Source: Enterocloster lavalensis (GTDB lineage: Bacteria; Bacillota; Clostridia; Lachnospirales; Lachnospiraceae). Taken from it: 64,000 nucleotides of DNA. The notes beneath the pieces were generated by a model. That model searched no databases. It had not been told where the DNA came from and saw only the letters and a list, made by a program, of their open reading frames with translations. The stretch's first letter is position 1. Each line of letters starts with the position of its first letter. A program made the translations under genes and the position numbers. This document shows positions 52,415-61,001 of the stretch, one piece after another. The DNA lies in NCBI RefSeq assembly GCF_902364025.1, contig NZ_CABJCG010000006.1:202524-266523 (forward strand). Direction: 5' to 3'.

Positions 52415-53416
52415 ATGAATATTCAATACACCATTGACGGGCATTTCGACATGCTCGGGGATGTCTGCCAGCGCAGACGGAACGGGGAGCGGGAGGTGAT
52501 ACGCCGCTGCTTCTACCCCGCCTTCGCGGCCGGACATGTGACGGGCGTGGTCGCCTCAATCTTTGTGGACAGCTGCCGCCTGCCCTACGGCGCCTTGGAG
52601 GACGCCATGGAGCAGGTGGGCGCGCTGCACTGCGAGATCGCGGAGTCCCCGGACATTCTCATGCTGTGCACCTGCGCGGCGGATTTCGAGGAGGCGGCCC
52701 GCAGCAAGAAGCTGGGCGTGCTCATGTCCTTTGAGGGGGCGGAGCCCGTCTCCTCCCTGACGCTGCTCCACAGCTTTTACGCCGCAGGGGTGCGGGGCCT
52801 TGGACTGGCCTGGAGCCGCAGAAACCAGGCTGCGGACGGCTGCGATTTCATGGGCGGACTGAAAAAAGGCGGGCTGACCCAGTTCGGCCTGGACCTGGTC
52901 CGGGAGGCGGAAAAGCTCTCCATGCTCATCGACATCAGCCACCTGAGCGACGAGGGGGTTGAGGACGTGCTGAACCATACCTCCTGCCCCATCGTCGCCA
53001 CCCACAGCAACGCCCGCGCCATCGCCTCCAACAACCGCAACCTGACCGACGCCCAGATGGCTGAGATCGCCCGCAGGGGCGGCCTGGCAGGCTTAAACGG
53101 CTGCAGCATCATCGCCTCGGAGACAAAGGAGGGCGCCAGCCAGGAAAAACTCATCGAACACCTGGATCACATGATCGATGTGATGGGCGAGGACCACGTG
53201 GGCTTCGGCTTTGACTTCTGCGATCAGTTCCTGACCGGAAGCTCGGCCCAGGATCTGGCAAGGATGCCCTACGTGTCCTTTGATCTGGTGGGCGGCCACG
53301 GGGCGCTGCCGGAATTTATCGGCCGGCTGGCGGACCACGGCTACCGCGAAGAGCGCCTGCGCAAAATCGCCGGCGAAAACTGGCTGGAGCTATTTAGAAT
53401 ACTGGATACGAAATGA
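52415..53416 (+). CDS. M19 family dipeptidase
   Basis: A 333-aa membrane-dipeptidase-type zinc enzyme, here without a signal peptide and so probably cytoplasmic. Motifs include DGHFDML (H10, D12), SFEGAEPVS (bridging glutamate), IDISHLSDEG and ATHSNARAIASNNRNL. Such enzymes cut dipeptides, including those with a D-residue at the second position and Cys-Gly. AGGAGG precedes the ATG. It starts 8 bp after the regulator gene. Confidence 0.92.
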   Translation: MNIQYTIDGHFDMLGDVCQRRRNGEREVIRRCFYPAFAAGHVTGVVASIFVDSCRLPYGALEDAMEQVGALHCEIAESPDILMLCTCAADFEEAARSKKLGVLMSFEGAEPVSSLTLLHSFYAAGVRGLGLAWSRRNQAADGCDFMGGLKKGGLTQFGLDLVREAEKLSMLIDISHLSDEGVEDVLNHTSCPIVATHSNARAIASNNRNLTDAQMAEIARRGGLAGLNGCSIIASETKEGASQEKLIEHLDHMIDVMGEDHVGFGFDFCDQFLTGSSAQDLARMPYVSFDLVGGHGALPEFIGRLADHGYREERLRKIAGENWLELFRILDTK

Positions 53417-53497
53417 TGCATACCGCAGGCAGGCGGACAGACGCTGCAAAGACGCGGTTCGCCAGCCTGACATTGCCGGAACCATCAGGAGGAAATC

Positions 53498-55039
53498 ATG
53501 AATCAGAACCTTGAAGAAAATATGAGACAGATACTATCGAGATGGACAGAGGGGCTTTGCCCGGGCGGTCAGGTGTTGATCCGCAAAGGCGGGGAAACCT
53601 TCTACGAGGGCTGCTTTGGCTACGGGAACCTGGAAAACCGGATTCCCATCACGCCGGAGAGCATCTTTCACATCGCGTCCATCTCCAAGCAGTTTACCGT
53701 GCTCTCCGTTCTGCTGCTGCAGGAGGACGGCCTGCTGAGTGTGGACGACGACATCCGCCGCTATGTGGGCGACCTGATCCGCTTTGAGGAGCCGGTGACC
53801 CTGCGCCAGATGTTCAACAACGTCAGCGGCATCCGGGACCAGTGGGAGCTGCTGTTCATGCGGGGGATCAAGATCAACGACTCCATCGACATGGAGGACG
53901 TGAACGAGACCATCCGCCTGCAGAAATCGCTGAACTTCCCGCCCCAGGAGGGCTATCTCTACAGCAACACGGGCTTTCACCTCTTGTCCGTGATCGTGGA
54001 GCGTTTAAGCGGCATGAGCTTCCCCCAGTTTGTGAGGGAGCGCATCTTTAAGCCCCTGCACATGGACAGCACCCTGGTGCGGGGCAGCTACAGCCAGATC
54101 ATCCCGGGGCTGGCCTACTCCTACCAGGACGACGGCACCGGAACCTACTACTACAACCCGCTTAACTACTCCCTGTACGGGCCCACCAGCGTCAACACCT
54201 GCGCCCGGGATCTGATCAAAATACTGGACGAGTACCGCAATCCCTCCCTGTTCAGCCCCGAAACGGTAAAAACCGTTCTCACCGCGGCTGTGCTCAAGGA
54301 CGGCAGTGAGATCGAATACTGCGGCGGCATGATGACTCATGTCTGGAACGGCCTCAAGGTCTACGAGCACGGAGGCGCGGACGCCGCTTACCGCGCCCAG
54401 CTTCTGTGGATTCCCGAGAAGGAGCTGGAGGTGGTTCTGCTCAGCAACACCACCACCTACATGGCCTCCGTGGCTGCCAAGAAGCTGGCCGCCCTGGCCC
54501 TGGGGCTGGAGCCCGATTCCAATGCCGCAGACGTGCAGAACGCCTGCCCGGCCTGCCCCGGCCTCTTCGTGACCGCGCTTCCGGACGATCCGGTTGTGAT
54601 GGAGATCACAAAGCAGGACGGAGCGTTTTACATGAAGCGCGAGTACGGACCCGCGCCACTGATCCCACAGGAAAACGGCTCCTACCGGATTGGCTCCCTG
54701 GACGAATACCTGGTGTTCCACGGCGATACCCTGGAGCACCGGCTGCCCACCAGGACCGCCGCCCTGCGCCGGGCGCAGCAGACCGCTCCGGTGGACTGCC
54801 CGCTGCGTCCGGGGGATTACTACCAGGACGAGACCCTCTGCATGCTAAAGATCAGCCGGGAGGGCGAAGGTCTTGTGATCTCCCACCCGCGCTACGGGAC
54901 AACGCCCCTGTACTTTACCGCGGACCAGCGGGGAATCTTCGGTTTCGGCCCGGACTTTGTGATGTATGTCACGCCCTGCCAGGGTGGAATCTCCCTGGAC
55001 GGCTACCGGGCGCGGCACATGGTCTGCCGGGCCTTATAG
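53498..55039 (+). CDS. Beta-lactamase-family serine hydrolase
   Basis: A 513-aa class C beta-lactamase/DD-peptidase-fold protein. The catalytic SxxK is S61-I-S-K64 (HIASISKQFT), the YxN motif is YSNTGF and the third motif is YEHGG. A C-terminal beta-rich domain of about 150 residues follows. No signal peptide is visible, so it may be a cytoplasmic D-aminopeptidase or esterase acting on imported peptides. AGGAGG precedes the ATG. It ends the dppA row and overlaps the converging next gene by 6 bp. Confidence 0.88.
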   Translation: MNQNLEENMRQILSRWTEGLCPGGQVLIRKGGETFYEGCFGYGNLENRIPITPESIFHIASISKQFTVLSVLLLQEDGLLSVDDDIRRYVGDLIRFEEPVTLRQMFNNVSGIRDQWELLFMRGIKINDSIDMEDVNETIRLQKSLNFPPQEGYLYSNTGFHLLSVIVERLSGMSFPQFVRERIFKPLHMDSTLVRGSYSQIIPGLAYSYQDDGTGTYYYNPLNYSLYGPTSVNTCARDLIKILDEYRNPSLFSPETVKTVLTAAVLKDGSEIEYCGGMMTHVWNGLKVYEHGGADAAYRAQLLWIPEKELEVVLLSNTTTYMASVAAKKLAALALGLEPDSNAADVQNACPACPGLFVTALPDDPVVMEITKQDGAFYMKREYGPAPLIPQENGSYRIGSLDEYLVFHGDTLEHRLPTRTAALRRAQQTAPVDCPLRPGDYYQDETLCMLKISREGEGLVISHPRYGTTPLYFTADQRGIFGFGPDFVMYVTPCQGGISLDGYRARHMVCRAL

Positions 55040-55444
55040 GGCGGACAGGACGGATCCGCTGTCGTAGATGAGCGCCAGCACCAGCTCGTCCCCGTCCCGG
55101 CTGATCAGGATATCCTCCGCCATAAACAGGGCAACGCGCAGGCTGCGGCAGCTCTCTGCAATCCGCAGATCGTCCGCGCAGCGAAAGGCGGCGGTGATGC
55201 TGCCGTCGCTGTCCCACTCCACCTCCAGAAGCGAAGAGCTGGCTCTGGCAAAGCCGCGCAGCGCAGGCAGAACCGCCTTCTCAAACCACTGCCGGCCCCT
55301 GGCCAGCCGATCCGCTTCGGCCCCTCGCTTCACGTCCTGAATCGACTCCCAGACCTGCATACGCTGCCCGGGTGATAAGGCCTCAAACTCCGCGTACACC
55401 GTTTCCTCCAGTTTTTCCGTTTTTCGATAATCGTACTGTTCCAT
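55034..55444 (-). CDS. Hypothetical protein, paralog of 56110-56511
   Basis: A 136-aa protein of unknown function. The start ATG at 55444 lies eight bases after GGAGG and gives the N-terminus MEQYDY, which matches METYDY of its paralog. The shared core includes WFEKAVLPALRGFA, the ESC(R/K)S region and the ALxxAEDI-like helix. The fold appears mixed alpha/beta without enzyme motifs. A promoter with direct repeats lies at 55471-55499. Confidence 0.75.
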   Translation of the reverse strand: MEQYDYRKTEKLEETVYAEFEALSPGQRMQVWESIQDVKRGAEADRLARGRQWFEKAVLPALRGFARASSSLLEVEWDSDGSITAAFRCADDLRIAESCRSLRVALFMAEDILISRDGDELVLALIYDSGSVLSAL

Positions 55445-55470
55445 TTCCATTTCCTCCATAATTTTGCTTC

Positions 55471-55499
55471 ATTATACCGACTATATTCAGTATATTCAA
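55471..55499 (-). promoter_or_regulatory. Promoter of the 55034 gene with overlapping direct repeats
   Basis: On the minus strand TTGAAT (55494-55499) and TATAAT (55471-55476) are 17 bp apart. Two copies of TGAATATA at a 9-bp interval lie across the spacer and -35, a plausible regulator site. Confidence 0.65.
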
Positions 55500-55541
55500 G
55501 ATGAAATTTGCCACTTATAGTTAGTGATGAGGTGAAATACC

Positions 55542-55757
55542 ATGTATGATTATAGTCCGCTGTGGCAAACGATGAGGGAAATGGGCATCACAACCTATCG
55601 GCTGATCAAGGAAGGAATTGACAAAAAAACGCTTTCAAATCTGCAGCACAATAAAAATGTTACGGTACTTACCCTGGAAAAGCTGTGTACCATATTGAAT
55701 TGTTCCGTGGAGAATGTTGTCAGAATCGTGCCGGAAGAAAAAGGAGAGGAAGCTTAG
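55542..55757 (+). CDS. Small XRE-type HTH regulator
   Basis: A 71-aa Cro/CI-like protein. The DNA-binding part is ITTYRLIKEGIDKKTLSNLQ followed by LTLEKLCTILNCSVENVVRI. GAGGTG precedes the ATG with good spacing. It is divergent from the 55034 gene and converges with the next small HTH gene, overlapping its stop by 4 bp. Confidence 0.82.
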   Translation: MYDYSPLWQTMREMGITTYRLIKEGIDKKTLSNLQHNKNVTVLTLEKLCTILNCSVENVVRIVPEEKGEEA

Positions 55758-55981
55758 TCCTCTCCTTTTTCTTCACCTTCCTTGAACTCCAGAAGATCCG
55801 AAATATCACATTTTAAAAATTCACAGAGCCTGGCCATGATGGTGAGGTCCACCCTGCTGATCTTATTTTTGCAGTAATTGTTGAGCTGCGTCCGCTGCAT
55901 CAGGCATGCCTTGCAGATACTGTTCTTGCTGCAGTTATGCTCCTTCAGGTACGACTCCAGCTTTATCTCAATCCGTCCCAC
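55754..55981 (-). CDS. Small XRE-type HTH regulator
   Basis: A 75-aa HTH protein with the segment QRTQLNNYCKNKISRVDLTIMARLCEFLKCDISDLLEF. It is cysteine-rich near the N-terminus (HNCSKNSICKACLM). I chose the GTG at 55981, six bases after GAGGGGG; an ATG at 56026 would start upstream of a TATAAT box at 56010-56015 that suits the promoter. It is divergent from the 56110 gene. Confidence 0.75.
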   Translation of the reverse strand: MGRIEIKLESYLKEHNCSKNSICKACLMQRTQLNNYCKNKISRVDLTIMARLCEFLKCDISDLLEFKEGEEKGED

Positions 55982-56109
55982 GCTGCACCCCCTCTTTTTC
56001 AGTACACTAATTATATGGGTAGACATGTACCAAAATAAGATGTATTATAATACAGGCTGTACATATATAACATTATGTAGCAAATCGCAACAGGAGGTAT
56101 TAACTTACT

Positions 56110-56511
56110 ATGGAAACCTATGATTACACCGAAGGCGGGGCCGGCTGCGACATCAGCTCCCAGATAGACGCCATGTCCGCCAGAGAGCTGCAAGCCGCGG
56201 CCGAAGCCATCCGGGCCATCCGTCAGACCAGCGCCCACGCGCGGCTGGACAGCAGCCGGGCCTGGTTCGACGCGGCCATTCTGCCTGCGCTGCGGGATTT
56301 CGCCGAGATGACCGCCTCCGTCCTGGTGATTGCGGACCAGGACCGCCCCATCGTCAACGCCGTCATCCGCAACTCCGAGGGGTTGGACATCACGGGCAGC
56401 TGCAAGTGCATGAAAATGGCGCTGAACCTGGCGGACCACATCTACATCGGCATGGAGGACGGCCAGCCGGCCCTCTCCCTGGTATTCGACTGCCAAAATT
56501 ATATCGACTGA
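56110..56511 (+). CDS. Hypothetical protein, paralog of 55034-55444
   Basis: A 133-aa protein of unknown function. Its core (SRAWFDAAILPALRDFAEM, ITGSCKCMKMALNLADHIYI, LVFD) aligns closely with the 55034 protein without large gaps. AGGAGG lies 12 bases before the ATG, a long spacing. The two paralogs face outward-in around two small HTH genes, suggesting a duplicated gene-regulator pair. Confidence 0.75.
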   Translation: METYDYTEGGAGCDISSQIDAMSARELQAAAEAIRAIRQTSAHARLDSSRAWFDAAILPALRDFAEMTASVLVIADQDRPIVNAVIRNSEGLDITGSCKCMKMALNLADHIYIGMEDGQPALSLVFDCQNYID

Positions 56512-56549
56512 GCGCGGACCACAGGCCGCGCCGGCGACCCATTGCATTC
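56510..56549 (-). repeat. Degenerate copy of the 40-bp repeat after the tRNA terminator
   Basis: On the minus strand it begins GAATGCAATGGGTCGCCGGC, close to the other copies, and has diverged in the second half. It lies immediately after the T-run of the tRNA-Gln terminator. Confidence 0.65.
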
Positions 56550-56580
56550 AAAAAAACCTCATGGAAACTCCATGAGGCTT
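56550..56580 (-). terminator. Terminator of tRNA-Gln
   Basis: CCTCATGGA and TCCATGAGG form a 9-bp stem with a three-base loop, followed by seven T on the minus strand. Confidence 0.9.
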
Positions 56581-56585
56581 CTGAG

Positions 56586-56658
56586 CTGGGCTACTTGGAT
56601 TCGAACCAAGAAAATGACGGAGTCAGAGTCCGTTGCCTTACCATTTGGCGATAGCCCA
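56586..56658 (-). tRNA. tRNA-Gln (anticodon CUG)
   Basis: The acceptor arms TGGGCTA and TAGCCCA pair fully, the D arm reads CGCCAAATGGTAAGGCA, the anticodon loop is CTCTGAC (anticodon CTG), and the T loop is GGTTCGAATCC. Discriminator base G follows and CCA is not encoded. It is a single tRNA gene with its own terminator. Confidence 0.95.
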
Positions 56659-56750
56659 ATTTTCAGTTTTAATTCCGCAGCCCTCAGTGCCGGCTGCGGA
56701 ATTTATTATATCATACTGTAAAAATTAGTCAAGCATTTTTTTCTAATTTT

Positions 56751-58046
56751 TTAAATAATTCCCACAATAATTGCAAAAAGCATCATTACCACGCTCAGCG
56801 CCCACAGCGGCAGGAAGGAAAATTTGATGTGTTCCTTCAGATCCACCCCGGCTAAACCGATTGCCAGGAAGGTGGGCGGAACCACCGGGCTCACGGACAG
56901 GCCCACGTTCTCGCCGATCAGCATAGCGCGTCCCACGGTGTCCAGAGTAACGCCAAAGGGCTCCACGATCTGGCCGATAATCGGCATGATACCGTAGTAG
57001 TAGGGATCCGGCCCCAGAACCATTCCCAGGGGAGCGCCCAGGGCGCCCACAATGTAGTGCAGGTAGCGCTGCAGCCCAACGGGAAGGGCGCTTATGAGCA
57101 CCTTGGACATTTCCAGAACCATTCCGGTCTGGGTCATCACGCCCAGGAAAATACCTGCGCAGAGCAGGGTGACGGTCAGCATGATGCTGGAAGGCGCGTG
57201 GGCCTGGATCCGCTTCTGCTGAAGCTGGGGATCCGGATAGTTGACCGCCAGCACGATGATGGTGCCCACCATAAACACCGCGTAGGTGGGAAGCCATTTC
57301 TGCACCAGGGCGATGATCAGCACAATGGTGAAAATCAGGTTGAACCACAGCAGCTTGGGGCGTTTTAAGGAAAGATCCACGCTCTTCTCCTCGTCCGCCT
57401 CCTCGGTTTCCGCCGCCACAAGCCCCAGCTTTGCCAGACGTTTTGTCTCCACAATACCCAGATAAATTGCGATGCCGATCAGGGAGACCAGGCCGAATAT
57501 CTGCATTGGGATCATTTTGATCCACAGCTCGGTGGCATCCACATTGGCCGTGGTGGCCGCGCGGATGGTGGGGCCGCCCCAGGGCACCAGGTTCATGATA
57601 CCGGTGGCCGCGCCGCAGAGCAGAAGCAGAACCGTGGGCCGGATGTGCATCTTCTTATAGATAGGCAGCATGGTCGGAATGGTGATCAGGTAGGTGGTGG
57701 CCGCCGCGCCGTCAATATGGCCGATCATGGCGATGATGGAGGTGAAAATCAGGATCAGAGTGATATTTTTTCCAGCCTTTTTCACCAAACCGTCCACCAG
57801 CTTGTCAAACAGGCCCGCATCGTTCATGATTCCGAAATAGGTCACGGAAAAGATGAACAGGATGGCCGTCTGCCAGGTGGAACCCACGCCCTTTCCGATA
57901 AACTCGGAAATATCCGCCAGGCTGAAGCCGCAGATGAGCGCTCCGATGATGGGCAGCACCGCAAAGCAGAACGCCGGAAGCGCCTTGCTCCTGAAAATCA
58001 GGAGCATCATTACAATTATAATCAGAAATCCTACCAGTGCAAGCAT
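56751..58046 (-). CDS. CitMHS-type citrate/tricarboxylate transporter
   Basis: A 431-aa transporter with about 11-12 membrane segments, similar to the CitMHS metal-citrate:proton family. Features include HIDGAAATTYLITIPTMLPIYK and NLVPWGGPTIRAATTANVDA, both conserved in that family. It probably brings in citrate for the citrate lyase encoded 3 kb away. It lies 19 bp after the alpha/beta hydrolase gene on the same strand. Confidence 0.88.
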   Translation of the reverse strand: MLALVGFLIIIVMMLLIFRSKALPAFCFAVLPIIGALICGFSLADISEFIGKGVGSTWQTAILFIFSVTYFGIMNDAGLFDKLVDGLVKKAGKNITLILIFTSIIAMIGHIDGAAATTYLITIPTMLPIYKKMHIRPTVLLLLCGAATGIMNLVPWGGPTIRAATTANVDATELWIKMIPMQIFGLVSLIGIAIYLGIVETKRLAKLGLVAAETEEADEEKSVDLSLKRPKLLWFNLIFTIVLIIALVQKWLPTYAVFMVGTIIVLAVNYPDPQLQQKRIQAHAPSSIMLTVTLLCAGIFLGVMTQTGMVLEMSKVLISALPVGLQRYLHYIVGALGAPLGMVLGPDPYYYGIMPIIGQIVEPFGVTLDTVGRAMLIGENVGLSVSPVVPPTFLAIGLAGVDLKEHIKFSFLPLWALSVVMMLFAIIVGII

Positions 58047-58065
58047 TTTATGTCCCCCTTTTCTC

Positions 58066-58812
58066 TCACTGTTTTGTCACTTTTTGGATCAGGTAGTTCA
58101 GTTTTTCCACCCAGTTGTCGCGGTCCTCCACCATGATGGTGTGGCCCCCGTTTAACAGGAACACCTCGGTGTCCGCGATGCCGTCGGTAAGCATTTTCAC
58201 GTGTTCCAGAGTGCGCGCCTTGTCCAGGCTGCCGTGGGCGATGACCACCGGGCAGGCGATCTTTCCCAGGTCCGGCCTGAGGTCGTGCTCCCGCAGGGTC
58301 TTGGAGGACTGGTACACCGTCTCCTTGTCCACCTGCTTTGCGTACCCGATCATTTTCTCCTTTAACGCCGGATCGACCGGGCGGGCGAAACAACGGGAAA
58401 TGAACGGCTCAAACAGTTCCATGGAAAACCGCTGCTCCTGAATCCGCTTTGGCAGATCCGGGTCCCCGTGGCCGATGGCGCAGGGGCCTGTGTTGGAAAG
58501 CAGCAGACCGGCGATGCGCTGTTCCTCATCCGCTATGGCCGCCTGCAGCGCCATCACGCCTCCGGCCGAGTAAGCAGCCAGAATCACCCGCTCCAGCCCC
58601 AGTTCCCGCACCAGCTCCTCCACCCGGTTTCCCAGCTCCACAATATCCCAGGGGCCCGGCGATCTGCTCCAGTCAATCACCGCGGACTGCCAGGGAATCT
58701 CCCCCTCAATCCCGTCGAATACCGCGGGCGGAGTGGCCATCCCCCCGGGTATAAAAAGCACTGCCGGCCGCTTGGGGTCCAGCTCTCTTGTTATCTTTAA
58801 ATTGCTCGCCAT
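58066..58812 (-). CDS. Alpha/beta hydrolase
   Basis: A 248-aa alpha/beta hydrolase. The nucleophile elbow is AYSAGG, the oxyanion-side motif is FIPGGMA and the catalytic histidine is in NGGHTIMVED; the acid is probably in HGSLDKA. GAGGAG precedes the ATG. It leads a two-gene operon with the CitMHS transporter, divergent from a LysR regulator, so it may release or process a tricarboxylate ester. The substrate is unknown. Confidence 0.85.
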   Translation of the reverse strand: MASNLKITRELDPKRPAVLFIPGGMATPPAVFDGIEGEIPWQSAVIDWSRSPGPWDIVELGNRVEELVRELGLERVILAAYSAGGVMALQAAIADEEQRIAGLLLSNTGPCAIGHGDPDLPKRIQEQRFSMELFEPFISRCFARPVDPALKEKMIGYAKQVDKETVYQSSKTLREHDLRPDLGKIACPVVIAHGSLDKARTLEHVKMLTDGIADTEVFLLNGGHTIMVEDRDNWVEKLNYLIQKVTKQ

Positions 58813-59002
58813 CTTCTATCTCCTCGTTCTCATTTCTCAACCGGACCGGCGGCCGCCTCGTCCCCTGAAGCCGTTTTAAATGTTGACTTCATCGTGGATT
58901 TATTATAATATAAAATCAATTTTTTGGATAATATCAATACTCCATACCCTCCTTTCGGATTTTCCGATGGATAAGATGCACAAGTTGAAAAGGACGTGAA
59001 CC

Positions 59003-59965
59003 GTGAATATGGAATTAAAAGAAGTACAATACATACTGGCCATCGCGGAGTGCGGCAGCCTCTCCAAAGCGGCCCAGCACCTCTACGTGGCGCAGTCATC
59101 CCTCAGCCAGTTCTTAAAAAACTATGAGGCCCAGTCCGGGTACACGCTGTTTATCCGTACACCCCAGGGGTTAAAACCCACCTGCGAGGGCGCGCTCTAT
59201 ATCCACACAGCCCGCCAGATCATGCGCATGCAGAACAACCTGAACAACCAGCTGATGGAACTGTCCGGGCTGCAGCGGGGAAAGGTGTGCTTCTCCCTCT
59301 CCTCCTTCCGGTCGCCCTACCTGCTCCCCCTGGTGCTGCCCGCCTTCCGCCGGAAATACCCCAATATCGAGGTCGCCATCACCGAGGCCCACATGGCCCG
59401 GCAGGAGCGCCTGCTGGCCGAGGGACGGGCGGACGTGGCGTTTTTAAGCCTTCCCCTGGAAAACCAGGAGATTCCCTATCTGAAGGTCATCGAGGAGGAA
59501 ATCTTTCTGGCCGCGCCCGACGGCCATCCCATCACGGCCCAGGCCCGCCGCAATCCCGCAACCGGGCGCATGTGGATCGATTACCCCACCATGAACGGCC
59601 AGGACTTTCTGCTGTACAGCATCAACCACCGCCTGAGCACCTTTTCCGACCAGATCTTCACAGAGCACCACATCGCGCCCAAGATCATCCAGACCCACGA
59701 CAGCTTTGAGACCTTAATCCGCCTGGCCGAGGTGGGCATGGGCCTGACCTTTATCCCGGAAACCTACATTGACAACCGCCACAGTCTCTCCTATTTCTCC
59801 ATCGGGGAGACCGGGCAGTTCCGCACCCTGGTGCTGGGGTATCCGCCGGTGGGGTATCTCTCCAAGGCGACCCGTGCATTTTCCAATATGGTGATCGACA
59901 TGCTCCAGGAGCAGCACCGGGCTCTGGACGCAAAGCTGAAGGAGGGCTCGCACATTGGACATTAA
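59003..59965 (+). CDS. LysR family regulator, first of a tandem pair
   Basis: A 320-aa LysR-type regulator. The N-terminal winged helix includes CGSLSKAAQHLYVAQSSLSQ; the C-terminal part is a periplasmic-binding-like effector domain. I chose the GTG at 59003, eight bases after AGGA; an ATG two codons later is possible. It is divergent from the hydrolase/transporter operon and probably controls it in response to citrate or a related acid. Confidence 0.9.
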   Translation: MNMELKEVQYILAIAECGSLSKAAQHLYVAQSSLSQFLKNYEAQSGYTLFIRTPQGLKPTCEGALYIHTARQIMRMQNNLNNQLMELSGLQRGKVCFSLSSFRSPYLLPLVLPAFRRKYPNIEVAITEAHMARQERLLAEGRADVAFLSLPLENQEIPYLKVIEEEIFLAAPDGHPITAQARRNPATGRMWIDYPTMNGQDFLLYSINHRLSTFSDQIFTEHHIAPKIIQTHDSFETLIRLAEVGMGLTFIPETYIDNRHSLSYFSIGETGQFRTLVLGYPPVGYLSKATRAFSNMVIDMLQEQHRALDAKLKEGSHIGH

Positions 59966-60896
59966 GAACATCCGCTATCTCTTTGCCATCGAGGAGCTTA
60001 AGAGCATCTCAGCGGCGGCCAAACGGCTGTACATCTCACAGCCCACCCTGAGCCAGTTTTTGAAGAAATACGAGGACGACCTGGGATACCCCATTTTCAT
60101 CCGCACCAAACAGGGGCTGAAACTGACCCGGGAAGGAACCGTTTTTCTGGACACGGCACGGGAGATTCTGCGGCTGGAACGGGATATGAGAAGCAGGCTG
60201 GCCGACGAGGCCGGCACGGTATCCGGCTCCGTGATCTTCGCCGTCTCCGCCCAGAGAGCGCCCTTCCTCATGCCCCAGGTCCTGCCGGAATTTTACCGGA
60301 AATACCCCCAGGTGACAGTGGAGATCGTGGAGGGCCGGACCAAGGATCTGGAGGAAAAGCTGCAAAAGGGGACCATCGACCTGGGCATCCTGGTGCCTCC
60401 CCTGTCGGACTCCGGAATCTGCTGCGAGGTATTTATGGATGAGGAGATTCTGCTCGCCGTGCCGAAGGGCATGGAGCTGCCGGCAAACGTCCACCGCGAG
60501 CCGGGGCGTATCCCCTGGGTGGACCCGGTCGGGCTGGCGGAGTGCCCATTTCTTCTGTACGATATCAACAACCGCCTCCACGACTTTGCCGTGGAGCTGT
60601 TCTCCCGCTATGGCTTCCGTCCTGGGAACCAGCGGACCTTCCGCAACCTGACGCTGATCGCCCGCCTGGCCTCAGCCGGACTGGGGATCACCTTCCTGCC
60701 GGAGACATTTGCCGATCCCTCCTACCGGCTGGACTACTACTCCATCGGGGAGGAGGGCTGCTTCCGCCCCCTGGCCCTGGGTTTTCCCTCCGCCAAATAC
60801 CGCTCCGCCGCGGTGGCGCGGTTTGCGGAGCTTCTAAAGGAAACGCTGCTGGCGGAGCAGCAGGCGTTCCGGAGGGGCGGGGAACGCATGCTATAG
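59955..60896 (+). CDS. LysR family regulator, second of a tandem pair
   Basis: A 313-aa LysR-type protein, a paralog of the previous one (AKRLYISQPTLSQFLKKYE against AQHLYVAQSSLSQFLKNYE). It starts with TTG, eight to nine bases after GGAGGG, and overlaps the first gene by 11 bp, so the two are translated together. It lies 105 bp before citD. A perfect 18-bp palindrome overlaps its stop codon and could be a LysR site for citDEF. Confidence 0.9.
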   Translation: MDIKNIRYLFAIEELKSISAAAKRLYISQPTLSQFLKKYEDDLGYPIFIRTKQGLKLTREGTVFLDTAREILRLERDMRSRLADEAGTVSGSVIFAVSAQRAPFLMPQVLPEFYRKYPQVTVEIVEGRTKDLEEKLQKGTIDLGILVPPLSDSGICCEVFMDEEILLAVPKGMELPANVHREPGRIPWVDPVGLAECPFLLYDINNRLHDFAVELFSRYGFRPGNQRTFRNLTLIARLASAGLGITFLPETFADPSYRLDYYSIGEEGCFRPLALGFPSAKYRSAAVARFAELLKETLLAEQQAFRRGGERML

Positions 60897-60909
60897 GCAT
60901 TTGCCTATA
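60892..60909. promoter_or_regulatory. 18-bp palindrome upstream of citDEF
   Basis: TATAGGCA and TGCCTATA are exact complements around TT. The T-N-A symmetry suits a LysR-type box. It overlaps the stop codon of the second LysR gene and lies about 95 bp before citD. No clear core promoter could be assigned. Confidence 0.6.
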
Positions 60910-61001
60910 CTTCTATACGCACAATCGTATTGGAAAAGGGCCGGGAAATATGGTACCCTGAATTTAACAGCAATCGAAGCATGCAAATAAGGAGGGGAAC
61001 T

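Noticed and set aside
56586..56658. tRNA-Gln as an attachment site for an integrated element
   Set aside because: No repeat of the tRNA 3' end and no integrase next to it were found in the window.
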